A DNA stretch of 64,000 bases, taken from positions 203,223 to 267,222 of the forward strand of contig NZ_FSRH01000004.1 in the NCBI RefSeq assembly GCF_900141635.1, in the 5' to 3' direction. Both the position numbers and the translations under genes were made by a program. The notes beneath the pieces were generated by a model. It saw nothing but the letters and a program-made list of their open reading frames with translations, had not been told where the DNA came from and did not search any database. This DNA comes from Peptoclostridium litorale DSM 5388. GTDB taxonomy: Bacteria > Bacillota > Clostridia > Peptostreptococcales > Peptostreptococcaceae. Shown here piece by piece: positions 33,634-42,283 of the stretch; positions within the stretch are counted from its first letter, which is position 1, and each line of letters opens with the position of its first letter.

Positions 33634-34974
33634 ATGAACGAAGAGTTGAAAAAGGATCTGGGCTTTGCAACGGCACTTTCGATAGTAGTTGGAATGGTCA
33701 TAGGATCAGGAGTATTTTTCAAGCCTACTGCGGTATTTGGAGCGTCGGGCTCCGCGGGAATCGGAATACTGGCATGGGTAATAGGAGGTATAATAACAAT
33801 AGCCGGAGGTCTTACGGTTGCGGAGATATCTGCGGCAATGCCTGAGACTGGTGGAATAGTTGTATACATCAAAAAGACTTATGGAGAGCTTTGGGCGTTC
33901 CTTCTTGGGTGGGCCCAGACAACTGTATATATGCCTGCCGTTATAGCGGCGCTTGGAATAATATTTGCAACACAGGCTGTTTCGCTTATGGGTCTTCAAA
34001 GCTTTATGACAACTCCCATCGCAATAGGGGCGATAGTATTTCTTCTTGTGATGAACAGCGTAAGCTCCAAGGCAGGGGGCGCCTTGCAGTCAATATTTAC
34101 AGTTGCAAAACTGTTACCGCTTATAGCGATAACAGTACTTGGATTTGTAAGGGGAGATGTTCAAAGCGCAGATGTTTTGAATTTTGCTCCTGAAAATGGA
34201 TCTCTTGTTTCTAGCATAGGAAGTGCGCTTATAGCGGTAATATTTGCATTTGAAGGATGGATAAACGTAGGAGCAATAGCGGGAGAGATGAAAAATCCAG
34301 GAAAAGACCTTCCAAGGGCCATAGCCATGGGACTTTCGGTTGTAATGGCCGTATATGTATTTATAAACATCGCATACCTTTGCGTTCTTCCGGCAGATGT
34401 GCTTGCATCTACGGCGACTCCTGCAGCAGATGTTGCCAATGTCATATTTGGAAGCTTGGGAGGAAAGGTCATATCAACAGGAATACTGATATCGATATTT
34501 GGAGCGCTTAACGGATTCATACTTACAGGAATGAGAATTCCGTATGTAATGGCAAAGGAAGGAAAACTGCCTTACAGCAATTGGATAGGAAAGCTTCATG
34601 AAAAATATGATACTCCAGTTAACTCGGGTATTATAATAGTGGTACTTGCAATAGCATTTACATTTACAGGAAAGTTTGACCAGCTTACAGACCTTCTTAC
34701 ATTTACAATATGGATATTCTATGTAATGACATTTGCGGCTGTTATGATACTCAGAAAGAAAATGCCTGATATGCACAGGCCTTACAGAGTGCCGCTGTAT
34801 CCAGTACTCCCACTTGTAGCGATAATAGGGGGACTATATATAATAGTAAATACACTTTTGACTCAGCCTATGAATGCATCACTTGGATTGCTTATAACGG
34901 CTCTTGGACTGCCTGTATATATGTACACAAGCAAAAAGCCCAAGGAGGGAAAGCCATCAGATATGGCTGCATAG
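33634..34974 (+). CDS. APC-family amino acid permease, copy 2
   Basis: Tandem paralogue of the preceding permease: 446 residues, no length difference, and most of the protein identical. Visible changes cluster in a few places (for example EIGAMP-proximal GGIVVYIKKTYGELWAF, the loop after SADVLNFAPENGS, and the last 60 residues). AGGGGAGG lies ahead of the ATG. Because the promoter region was also copied, the pair should be similarly regulated and may differ in substrate preference or simply raise dosage. Confidence 0.92.
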   Translation: MNEELKKDLGFATALSIVVGMVIGSGVFFKPTAVFGASGSAGIGILAWVIGGIITIAGGLTVAEISAAMPETGGIVVYIKKTYGELWAFLLGWAQTTVYMPAVIAALGIIFATQAVSLMGLQSFMTTPIAIGAIVFLLVMNSVSSKAGGALQSIFTVAKLLPLIAITVLGFVRGDVQSADVLNFAPENGSLVSSIGSALIAVIFAFEGWINVGAIAGEMKNPGKDLPRAIAMGLSVVMAVYVFINIAYLCVLPADVLASTATPAADVANVIFGSLGGKVISTGILISIFGALNGFILTGMRIPYVMAKEGKLPYSNWIGKLHEKYDTPVNSGIIIVVLAIAFTFTGKFDQLTDLLTFTIWIFYVMTFAAVMILRKKMPDMHRPYRVPLYPVLPLVAIIGGLYIIVNTLLTQPMNASLGLLITALGLPVYMYTSKKPKEGKPSDMAA

Positions 34975-35007
34975 ATTTTGAAATTTCAGATTTAGTTGAG
35001 AAAAAAA

Positions 35008-35037
35008 AGCGCCGATTTTTTCGGCGCTCTTTTTTTT
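35008..35037. terminator. bidirectional terminator after the permeases
   Basis: 8-bp GC-rich perfect stem (35008-35015 with 35021-35028), 5-nt loop, A-run before and T-run after. Confidence 0.85.
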
Positions 35038-35308
35038 ATGATATTGATCCGAATTCCATTTTTTTGACTACTACGCTGTCTATTTCAGAAAGCTTTTTTT
35101 CAAGCTCGCTTACTTTGTCTGCGCTTTTCTCTACAAATTCAAGAAGTATAAGTCCTCTAGAACTGCAAGACTTGCAGCTGTCGGCAGCTTCATGAAGTCC
35201 TATTCTAGTCTTGATTATACACCCATATTCGGTAAGAAGTTTTTGAACATTTAAAGCGTCGTCATCCCTGTTTCCTATTTTTATTCCCATTATAACTGTA
35301 GATAGCAT
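35036..35308 (-). CDS. small ACT-like protein (TM1266-like)
   Basis: A 90-residue protein with a ferredoxin-like/ACT-type pattern (strand TVIMGIKIGNRDDDALNVQ, helix LLTEYGCIIKTRIGLHE, then LILLEFVEK). It resembles the small TM1266-type proteins sometimes annotated as iron-only hydrogenase regulators. An unusual feature is the CKSC pair in ADSCKSCSSRG. ATG 35308 has GAGGAGGG upstream; an adjoining TTG codon is less likely. No hydrogenase gene is in the window, so the function is open. Confidence 0.6.
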   Translation of the reverse strand: MLSTVIMGIKIGNRDDDALNVQKLLTEYGCIIKTRIGLHEAADSCKSCSSRGLILLEFVEKSADKVSELEKKLSEIDSVVVKKMEFGSIS

Positions 35309-35394
35309 CAATAGCCCTCCTCATGAAAGTAAGATTTTCATTTAAGGTATACCCCAAAATCAATTGTCTAATCTATTTTTATCTGCTGAAGGTA

Positions 35395-35415
35395 AAAAAC
35401 CTGCCAAACGGCAGG
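35395..35415 (-). terminator. terminator of the minus-strand Usp-like gene
   Basis: 6-bp GC-rich stem (35400-35405 with 35410-35415), 4-nt loop, and a six-T run on the minus strand. Confidence 0.75.
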
Positions 35416-35420
35416 CTATA

Positions 35421-35816
35421 CTAAACTACGTCCTGGTCCCAGTAGTTGTATTCAACGGGAACAACCACCGGCTTTACTCCTTTAGGAATATTATCACTTA
35501 TGGTAAAAGTCATGTCGGTTTTAGATGAGGCCTCAAGGGACTCACCTAGAACTATTCTATTTATGTCATTGTCATATATAAAGTCGTTTACGGCTTCAAA
35601 CACGTTGTTTGAATGAATTATGCTCATTTGAGCTCCATATTTTTTAGAAACGTCAAACAAGTGCTGTATTACATCGCAGTTTACTGTGGCAAGCTCTTTT
35701 CCTGTGACATGAAGAACATAGAGATCTCCGTTTTTGCCTGCTATTTTTGAACCCCTTTTAATAAGTCTTTCACATGTCTTTTGCTTTGTAACACAAACAG
35801 CCACTTTTTTAATCAT
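35421..35816 (-). CDS. Usp-like domain protein
   Basis: A 131-residue protein with the universal-stress-protein fold. The start MIKKVAVCVTKQKTCERLIKR followed by KIAGKNGDLYVLHVTG recalls the Usp domain of KdpD sensor kinases. The C-terminal glycine-rich ATP loop is absent (IVLGESLEASSKTD instead), which suggests it does not bind ATP in the usual way. The next gene downstream on the same strand is the ACT-like gene, but a terminator lies between them. Confidence 0.7.
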   Translation of the reverse strand: MIKKVAVCVTKQKTCERLIKRGSKIAGKNGDLYVLHVTGKELATVNCDVIQHLFDVSKKYGAQMSIIHSNNVFEAVNDFIYDNDINRIVLGESLEASSKTDMTFTISDNIPKGVKPVVVPVEYNYWDQDVV

Positions 35817-36344
35817 TTTTATACCCCTTTATAAATATTTTTTTTAAGATTGAGAGATTACAGGATTGACAAGGGTAACACAAACTTTCAATTAAATTAT
35901 ACCACATTGTACATGGAAAATACATATTATATATATAGCCTTACAAATAATATTTAAACATACAAAGATTAAATCAGAATGAGTAAATTATTAAATAAAT
36001 CTTAATAAACCTTGAAGTAGTTAGAATAGAGAGGAAATTCAATGAGAATATATATTGAAAATGTAAATTATGCACGCAGTGCGGTGTCAAATATTATTAT
36101 GTCAGGGTAATATTGTATATGGATACTGAAATTGTTAAAAACCGGACAATCATATATGCAGCTACAAGCCATTCAAAAAAAGCAGTATATAGTATATTAA
36201 ATATATGGAGTAATAACAAAGGGTGAAGGTTATCGGAATACTTAATGGCATTTTTATAATAACGTATTATGAAATTGCAGAAAAGGGTATTAAAGTAGTA
36301 GTTGAAAAATTTGTATCAATAGAAAAGCTTAGGAGGTAAATTCT
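35817..36344. other. AT-rich intergenic region before lpd
   Basis: About 530 bases. A TATAAT on the minus strand near 35897-35902 could serve the Usp-like gene. Toward lpd, a 38-codon GTG frame (36223-36339) ends within the lpd ribosome site, but its own ribosome site is weak. No riboswitch was recognised. Confidence 0.4.
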
Positions 36345-37721
36345 GTGGAAAAATACAATATAGCGGTTATAGGAGGAGGGCCAGGCGGCTATGTTGCTGC
36401 CATAAAGGCAGCGCAGCTTGGAGCCAAAACTGTGCTCATAGAAAAAGAAAAACTTGGAGGCATATGCCTCAACTGGGGATGCATACCTACAAAGACGCTT
36501 TTGAAAAGCGCAAAGGTCTACCAGTATATAATGAACAGTGAAATCTTCGGAGTTGACATAGAGGACAAGGGCTGCGTACATATAAACTGGGACAACATGC
36601 AGGATAGAAAGGAAAGGGTTGTAAGCCAGCTTACAGGAGGGGTAAAGTCGCTTCTTGAAAAAAACGGTGTGGATGTCATAATGGGAGAGGCCACGGTAGC
36701 TTCAAAAAATGAAATAAGCGTGAACGGTCAGCTCATAAAGGCTGAAAACATAATAATAGCAACGGGCTCATCTCCTATGATACCGCCTATAGAAGGCATA
36801 AGTGAAGCCATGGAAAATGGGCATGTCGTAGACAGCACCGGGCTTTTGGAAGTGGAGAATGTCCCTAAAGAGCTCGTAGTGATAGGCGCCGGGGTAATAG
36901 GAATAGAGTTTGCATGTCTTTTCAGCACTTTGGGCTGTAGGGTCAGTGTGCTTCAACGGTCGAATGAAATACTTGGCAACATAGACTATGATGTGAGAAA
37001 GAGCATGGAAAAGAAGCTTTTAAACATGGGAATAGAAATAATATACGGGGCGAATATCCAAAAGATAGATGGAGATACCGTTTACATTGAAGTTTCAGGA
37101 GAAGCAAGACAGATAAGAGCTGAAAAGATACTCGTAAGCACGGGCAGGGTTCCAAATTTTAAGGGGCTTGAAAGCCTGGAGTTGGAAAAGACTAAAAGGG
37201 CCATAGTGACAGACGAAAGCCTAAGGACTAGTATTGAAAATATATATGCAATAGGGGATGTAAATGGTAAATTTCTGCTTGCCCACGTGGCTTCAGCTGA
37301 AGGTATAGTTGCGGCTGAAAACATAATGGGAAAAGACTCGAAGATAAGCTACGACAACATACCGGGCTGCATATATGCTTTCCCGGAGATAGCTACGGTG
37401 GGTCTTACTGAAAAAAAAGCCCTGGAAAAAGGACATGATGTTAAAATCAGCAAATTCCCCATGAGTGCAAATGGAAAGGCTCTTGCCGAAGGTGAAAGCA
37501 GCGGATTTATAAAGATAGTGGCAGATGAAAAATACGGGAAGATTCTGGGGGTGCATATAATAGGAGTGCATGCAACGGACATGATATCGGAGGCGCTTGC
37601 CACTATACAGCTTGAGGGGACGGCTCATGATCTTGCAAAGGCGATACACCCTCACCCGACCATGTCGGAGATTGTAATGGAGGCAGCCCACGGGATAGTG
37701 GACAGGGCTATACACCTTTAG
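36345..37721 (+). CDS. lpdA: dihydrolipoyl dehydrogenase
   Basis: FAD-dependent pyridine nucleotide-disulfide oxidoreductase of 458 residues that reoxidises dihydrolipoamide using NAD+. The FAD fold motif is VIGGGPGGYVAAIKAAQLGA, the redox-active disulfide is GGICLNWGCIPTK, the NAD motif is VIGAGVIGIEFA, and the C-terminal acid-base pair is in AIHPHPTMSEI. GTG 36345 is preceded by AGGAGG. No E1, E2 or glycine-cleavage genes are adjacent, so the partner complex is encoded elsewhere. Confidence 0.95.
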   Translation: MEKYNIAVIGGGPGGYVAAIKAAQLGAKTVLIEKEKLGGICLNWGCIPTKTLLKSAKVYQYIMNSEIFGVDIEDKGCVHINWDNMQDRKERVVSQLTGGVKSLLEKNGVDVIMGEATVASKNEISVNGQLIKAENIIIATGSSPMIPPIEGISEAMENGHVVDSTGLLEVENVPKELVVIGAGVIGIEFACLFSTLGCRVSVLQRSNEILGNIDYDVRKSMEKKLLNMGIEIIYGANIQKIDGDTVYIEVSGEARQIRAEKILVSTGRVPNFKGLESLELEKTKRAIVTDESLRTSIENIYAIGDVNGKFLLAHVASAEGIVAAENIMGKDSKISYDNIPGCIYAFPEIATVGLTEKKALEKGHDVKISKFPMSANGKALAEGESSGFIKIVADEKYGKILGVHIIGVHATDMISEALATIQLEGTAHDLAKAIHPHPTMSEIVMEAAHGIVDRAIHL

Positions 37722-37742
37722 AAATATGCTGGCTTGAATTTA

Positions 37743-37767
37743 GCGGACTAACAAAGTCCGCCATTTT
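37743..37767 (+). terminator. weak terminator after lpd
   Basis: 7-bp perfect stem (37743-37749 with 37755-37761) followed by only a short T-run. Confidence 0.5.
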
Positions 37768-37888
37768 GCTTAATTGGTGTTTTGGAATATGGCGTTTTTC
37801 AATTCATGTATTTGGGGTATGAATTTAAAAATCAGCAGGTGTAGTGATATAATTATGTTGTAAATAATGTGGAGAAGGGAATTTTCAA

Positions 37889-38302
37889 ATGAAAACATAC
37901 AGCTTTTTAGCACACAAGTGCGACATAAGGTTAAAGGTGGAGGCTGATAGTCTTGAGAACCTTTTTCATGCGGCTCTTGAAGGTATGAACTGTATAATAA
38001 AAGGGGACGAAACGCCTTTGAAAGGCAAAGACCACGGTATTGTTGTTGATATTGACTCGGTTGACGTTACGGCGCTTCTCATAGACTTTTTGTCTGAAGT
38101 TCTCCTGGAGACTCATACCGAATATGCAGTGTTTGACAAATTGGAGGTGCTTGAATTGAATGAGAATCATTGCAAGGCCAGATTGTTTGGAGACAGAGTG
38201 GATGGTTTTGACGAGGACATAAAGGCCGTGACATATCATGAGGCGGATGTAAGGCAAAACAGAAAGGGTTATTACGAGAGCGTAATAGTGTTCGACATAT
38301 GA
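37889..38302 (+). CDS. archease
   Basis: A 137-residue archease, the cofactor that activates RtcB RNA ligase for multiple turnover by promoting its guanylylation. Family features are the N-terminal HKCDIRLKVEADSLENLF region, VDVTALLIDFLSEVLLE, and the C-terminal VKAVTYHEADV-like block (IKAVTYHEADV) ending in VIVFDI. The Asp residue at 12 fits the metal-binding pattern. Its stop overlaps the rtcB start by four bases (ATGA), indicating coupled translation. Confidence 0.92.
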   Translation: MKTYSFLAHKCDIRLKVEADSLENLFHAALEGMNCIIKGDETPLKGKDHGIVVDIDSVDVTALLIDFLSEVLLETHTEYAVFDKLEVLELNENHCKARLFGDRVDGFDEDIKAVTYHEADVRQNRKGYYESVIVFDI

Positions 38303-39741
38303 TACTTAAAAAGGACATGAAGAGGATATCTCCTTTTCTCTGGAAGGTGGACAAGGGATACAGGGATGACATGAATGTCCCTGCCATGATATTTGCAACT
38401 GAAAACATGCTTGATGACGTGCTGAAGGACAGGTCCATAGAACAGCTCATAAACGTCTCGACTCTTCCCGGGATACAAAAGGCGGCAATAGTAATGCCTG
38501 ATGTGCATGAGGGATATGGATTCCCGATAGGCGGAGTTGCTGCAACTCTTTGGCCAAGCGGGGTCATATCTCCTGGGGGCATAGGATATGACATAAACTG
38601 CGGGGTAAGGCTTTTGAAGGCCGACTGCGAATTTTCAAAGATAAGAAGGCATATTGAGCTTTTGGGAGCTGCAATTTATTCGAACGTTCCATCTGGAGTG
38701 GGTAAATCTGGGGATATAGTGCTTTCAAGCAAAAAGCTCGACAATGTGCTAAAGCACGGCTCTAAGTGGATGGTTGAAAACGGATACGGCTACGAGGAGG
38801 ACATAGAAAGGACAGAATCCTCGGGATGCCTTAAAAACGCAGATCCCGACGCAGTGTTTGAAAAGGCTAAAAAAAGAGGGCATGACCAGCTTGGGACAAT
38901 GGGTGCAGGAAACCATTTCGTTGAAATTGACATAGTGGATGAGATATTTGACAGCGAGATTGCAAATGCATACGGTCTTTTCAAGGGCCAGGCTGTTGTG
39001 CTGATACACACCGGTTCGAGGGGGCTTGGACATCAGGTTGCTACAGATTATATAAAGATAATGATGTCGAGTATGAAAAAATACGGAATAGAGGTTCCGG
39101 ACAGAGAGCTTGCATGTGCGCCTTTTGATTCGAATGAAGGGCAGCAGTACTTTAATGCGATGGCTGCGGCTGCCAATTTCGCGTGGGCAAACAGGCAGGC
39201 GATAACACACAAGGTGAGACAGGCTTGGGAAAGCGTGCTGGGAAAGGATAGTAGGCTTTCAATGCTATATGACGTTGCACACAACATAGCCAAAATAGAA
39301 GAGCATGAGATAGAGGGGCAAAAAAGGAAAGTCATAGTACACAGGAAAGGCGCCACAAGGGCTTTTGGTCCGGGACATCCAGACATTACAAGTCAGTACA
39401 GGGAAGTGGGCCAGCCTGTGATAATACCTGGAAGCATGGGAACGGCATCATATGTGCTTGCGGGAACAAATGTCAGCATGCAAATGTCTTTTGGGTCTTC
39501 ATGCCACGGAGCGGGAAGGCAGATGTCCAGAAGCGAGGCGAAGAGGAGAAGGCAGGGCAGCGACGTTCTGATGGAACTTGAAAACAGGGGCATACACGTG
39601 CAAAGCGGCTCTTTAAGGGGTCTTGCGGAAGAGGCTCCGGGAGCCTACAAAGATGTTGACGATGTGGTAAATGTAGTAAGCATGGCGGGAATAGCCAAGA
39701 AGGTTGCAAGGCTAAAGCCTATGATGGTCATAAAGGGATAG
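38299..39741 (+). CDS. rtcB: RNA ligase RtcB
   Basis: GTP- and Mn2+-dependent RNA ligase that seals 2',3'-cyclic phosphate (3'-phosphate) and 5'-OH ends, used in RNA repair. All family blocks are present: IGYDINCGVRLL (metal Asp and Cys), MGAGNHFVEIDIVDE, IHTGSRGLGHQ, VHRKGATRAFGPGHP, PGSMGTASYVLAG and SCHGAGR with the guanylylated His. 480 residues. It overlaps archease and is followed eight bases later by recX, so the three are one operon with a DNA/RNA repair theme. Confidence 0.95.
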   Translation: MILKKDMKRISPFLWKVDKGYRDDMNVPAMIFATENMLDDVLKDRSIEQLINVSTLPGIQKAAIVMPDVHEGYGFPIGGVAATLWPSGVISPGGIGYDINCGVRLLKADCEFSKIRRHIELLGAAIYSNVPSGVGKSGDIVLSSKKLDNVLKHGSKWMVENGYGYEEDIERTESSGCLKNADPDAVFEKAKKRGHDQLGTMGAGNHFVEIDIVDEIFDSEIANAYGLFKGQAVVLIHTGSRGLGHQVATDYIKIMMSSMKKYGIEVPDRELACAPFDSNEGQQYFNAMAAAANFAWANRQAITHKVRQAWESVLGKDSRLSMLYDVAHNIAKIEEHEIEGQKRKVIVHRKGATRAFGPGHPDITSQYREVGQPVIIPGSMGTASYVLAGTNVSMQMSFGSSCHGAGRQMSRSEAKRRRQGSDVLMELENRGIHVQSGSLRGLAEEAPGAYKDVDDVVNVVSMAGIAKKVARLKPMMVIKG

Positions 39742-39749
39742 GAGATTAG

Positions 39750-40385
39750 ATGAAGAAAATTACAAAAATAGAATTTCAAAAAAAGAACCAGGGAAGGTAT
39801 TCGATATATATTGACGGAGAATTTGCATTTGGAGTGCATGAGGATATTCTTGTCCAGCATTCTCTCAGAAAGGGCATGGAGCTTGACGAGGAGCAGATAG
39901 AGTTAATAGGCGAAAGTGAAAAGTATAAAAAAGCATACATGTATGGGATAAATCTGCTCTCTTACAAGATGAGAACCGAAAAGGAACTTGAAGACAAGAT
40001 GAGGGAAAAGGAGCATGGGGAAGAGGCTATAGAAGACGCTATTTCAAAGCTTCGTCAAAAGGGATATGTGGATGATGAAAAATATGCCATAATGTATGCC
40101 AATGAAAAGATGAACAAAAAATCTTCAGGGAGGAAGCTTGTGTCGCATAAACTCAGACAAAAGGGTATAGACTCAGAAATTGCAAACTTGGCAATAGAAG
40201 AGGTTTCAAGTGAAGAACAGGAGTATGAACAGGCGCTTGAAGCGGCTGTGAAGAAGATGAACACAACATACAGAAATGATGATAAAAATGCTGCATATAG
40301 AAAGCTTGGGGGATATCTTTCGAGAAGAGGTTATCCATACAGTGTAGTGAGCCGGGTTTTAAGGGAAGTTTTGAAAAATCGCTAA
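39750..40385 (+). CDS. recX: regulatory protein RecX
   Basis: A 211-residue RecX, which binds RecA filaments and limits their activity. The triple three-helix repeat structure is evident (AYMYGINLLSYKMRTEKELEDKM; KLRQKGYVDDEKYA; KLVSHKLRQKGID). The start has GGAGATTAG upstream. It is separated from recA here and cotranscribed with archease-rtcB instead, which is unusual and hints at a shared response to nucleic acid damage. Confidence 0.9.
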   Translation: MKKITKIEFQKKNQGRYSIYIDGEFAFGVHEDILVQHSLRKGMELDEEQIELIGESEKYKKAYMYGINLLSYKMRTEKELEDKMREKEHGEEAIEDAISKLRQKGYVDDEKYAIMYANEKMNKKSSGRKLVSHKLRQKGIDSEIANLAIEEVSSEEQEYEQALEAAVKKMNTTYRNDDKNAAYRKLGGYLSRRGYPYSVVSRVLREVLKNR

Positions 40386-40420
40386 AACCACTAAAAATAC
40401 TTGAAAGGGCCTGGTGGCGA

Positions 40421-41527
40421 ATGAAAAAAAATATAGTTATATGTATTATGTGTGCACTTTTTATATTCGGACTTTCGGGGTGCAATGAAACTCCAAAAGA
40501 GGTGAATGACAGTAGTAATGGAGTCGAAAATGCCAATGGTCAGGTAAATGAAAATATTTCTTCTGAAGCAAAGCCCGATGGTGCAGACAGTGAAGATATA
40601 GGAGAAAATGGGGGACAGGAAGCGGCAGTACAGTATATAGAAACTGTAAAGAGCAGATACACAGGTGTGCCTGTAAGCGCTGAAGCAGCTGAAAGTCCGG
40701 CATATATGGTCATAGTTGAAAACCTAAGGTCCGCAAGACCTCAGTCTGGAATTTCAAAGGCGGACATAGTGTTTGAAACCCTTGCAGAAGGAGGGATTAC
40801 AAGGTATATAGCTCTTTTCCAGTCTCAAAAAGCAGACAGCATAGGGCCTGTAAGAAGCACAAGGCCGTATATACAGGAGCTTGCGGCTTCATTTGACCTT
40901 CCTTTTGCGCACTGCGGCGGAAGCATGCAGGCGCTTTCAGAGGTGAAAAAGTATTCCCTCATGAACATAAACGAAATGTGGAGAAGCTCTTACTTTTACA
41001 GGTCCAAAAACAGAAGGGCGCCTCACAACCTGTATACGAGCAGCGGCAAAATGGAAAAAGCTCTCCAGAATCTTGGATACAGCCACGATGAAGATTTCGC
41101 TATAGGATTTGACGACGAGCCAACAGAATATGAGAGGCTTGAAAATGCATATGAGATAAAAGTGGTTCCAAGCAAGTATACAAATTCAAGCTTCAAATAT
41201 GCGGATGGCGTCTATCAAAGGTACCAGGAGGGCAAAAAGGACATGGACATGGCGACTTCAAGCCATATAGGCGTTCGAAATGTAGTTGTTCAGCTTACTA
41301 GCATAGTGAACCTCAATGACAAGGAAGGCCATGTGAATGTAAAGCTTGACGGTACGGGCAGTGCGTATGTATTCAGGGACGGCAAAGTTATTAATGCAAC
41401 TTGGTCAAAAGATGTATTCAGGGCGCAGACAAGGCTTTATGATGGATCTGGAAGTGAAATAAAGCTCAAAAGTGGAAAGACATGGTGGTATATAATTGGG
41501 AAAAATTCATCTGTCGAATGGAAATGA
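40421..41527 (+). CDS. DUF3048 lipoprotein (YerB-like)
   Basis: Lipoprotein of 368 residues with a signal peptide ending in the lipobox GLSGC, a Glu/Asn-rich linker, then the DUF3048 N-terminal domain (YMVIVENLRSARPQSGIS, DIVFETLAEGGITRYIALFQ, GPVRSTRPY) and C-terminal domain (HVNVKLDGTGSAYVFRDGKV, then WSKD). B. subtilis YerB is the known relative; its function is not established. It follows recX by 35 bases and may be in the same transcript. A strong terminator follows 85 bases downstream. Confidence 0.9.
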   Translation: MKKNIVICIMCALFIFGLSGCNETPKEVNDSSNGVENANGQVNENISSEAKPDGADSEDIGENGGQEAAVQYIETVKSRYTGVPVSAEAAESPAYMVIVENLRSARPQSGISKADIVFETLAEGGITRYIALFQSQKADSIGPVRSTRPYIQELAASFDLPFAHCGGSMQALSEVKKYSLMNINEMWRSSYFYRSKNRRAPHNLYTSSGKMEKALQNLGYSHDEDFAIGFDDEPTEYERLENAYEIKVVPSKYTNSSFKYADGVYQRYQEGKKDMDMATSSHIGVRNVVVQLTSIVNLNDKEGHVNVKLDGTGSAYVFRDGKVINATWSKDVFRAQTRLYDGSGSEIKLKSGKTWWYIIGKNSSVEWK

Positions 41528-41612
41528 ATATATTGGAAAATGAGAAAGAAAACCACCGATTCAGTATGCAGGCGGGCTGAGTTTTATGAAATAAAAGTAT
41601 GGAATCCAAAAC

Positions 41613-41660
41613 GAAAACACAAAAAAGGAAGACCTACAGGTCTTCCTTTTTTGTGTTTTC
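41613..41660. terminator. 23-bp perfect bidirectional terminator
   Basis: Perfect inverted repeat 41613-41635 with 41638-41660 separated by two bases. It serves the DUF3048 gene on the plus strand and the LapA-like gene on the minus strand, whose TAG stop (41634-41636) sits at the hairpin tip. Confidence 0.85.
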
Positions 41661-42020
41661 ATCTTTTGAAATGTTTACGGGTGCCATTTGCTGAGTTTTT
41701 GCGTGTTCAAGTTTAAGCTTTAGCCTTTCTATCTCTATCTCATAATTTTTATTTGCCTCTTCCAGACCTTTTATATTCTTTTCAAGACCTGAAATCTTAT
41801 TCTTGTTTTCCCTTGATTTCATGCCGTATTTCATCTTGCTAAAAAGGCTTATGAAGAATGTCACAAGTGCTCCAAATGTAGCGGAAATCAGTATCACAAC
41901 AGACTGTGAAAGCTGGTATTCTTTCCACAAGAACTGTATTGTTACAACGTCTGAATTCATAACGGCAAATACGGCTACAAATATTGCAAATAGTAGAGAA
42001 AAAATAAATCCAAATTGCAT
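41634..42020 (-). CDS. LapA-domain (DUF1049) membrane protein
   Basis: A 128-residue protein with two N-terminal membrane helices (FSLLFAIFVAVFAVMNSD and VVILISATFGALVTFFISLF) carrying the LapA/DUF1049 pattern N-x-x-V-x-I-x-F between them, followed by a long coiled-coil tail (ISGLEKNIKGLEEANKNYEI). Relatives in other bacteria organise membrane or LPS assembly proteins; the role in a Gram-positive cell is unknown. Its final codons form one arm of the terminator hairpin. Confidence 0.82.
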   Translation of the reverse strand: MQFGFIFSLLFAIFVAVFAVMNSDVVTIQFLWKEYQLSQSVVILISATFGALVTFFISLFSKMKYGMKSRENKNKISGLEKNIKGLEEANKNYEIEIERLKLKLEHAKTQQMAPVNISKDENTKKEDL

Positions 42021-42141
42021 AGTACCACCTCCGTAGACTAAAATAGTATTCTAATTATACCCTGTTTGGGCAAATAAATGCAAATTAGGGGTATAATATA
42101 TATGATTTGGATTTATGAAATAGTGGATGTAAATAGTTTTG

Positions 42142-42244
42142 TTGACACGGGCATACATATCTTATTAAAATGGAGTAGACAGAAGGCATGGTTTAATGCG
42201 TTAAAGAGGAAAATACTACATGGGTATGTATGCCTTGTTTTTTC
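42142..42244 (+). promoter_or_regulatory. symporter promoter and structured leader
   Basis: Consensus TTGACA at 42142-42147 with a weak TTAAAA at 42165-42170. The leader folds as a possible three-way junction. A closing helix pairs 42183-42189 with 42230-42236, a TTAA-TGCG-TTAA hairpin lies at 42193-42204, and an ACAT-GGGT-ATGT hairpin at 42218-42229. A GTTTTTTC run at 42237-42244 follows. It looks like an attenuator 40 bases ahead of the gene. Confidence 0.4.
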
Positions 42245-42283
42245 TGGAGAGAATTTTAATATAGACGAAAAGGAGGCAGTATT

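Noticed and set aside
36223..36339. 38-codon GTG frame just ahead of lpd, ending in the AGGAGGTAA ribosome site
   Set aside because: Its own ribosome site is weak and the peptide has no recognisable features. It is kept only as a remark in the intergenic entry.
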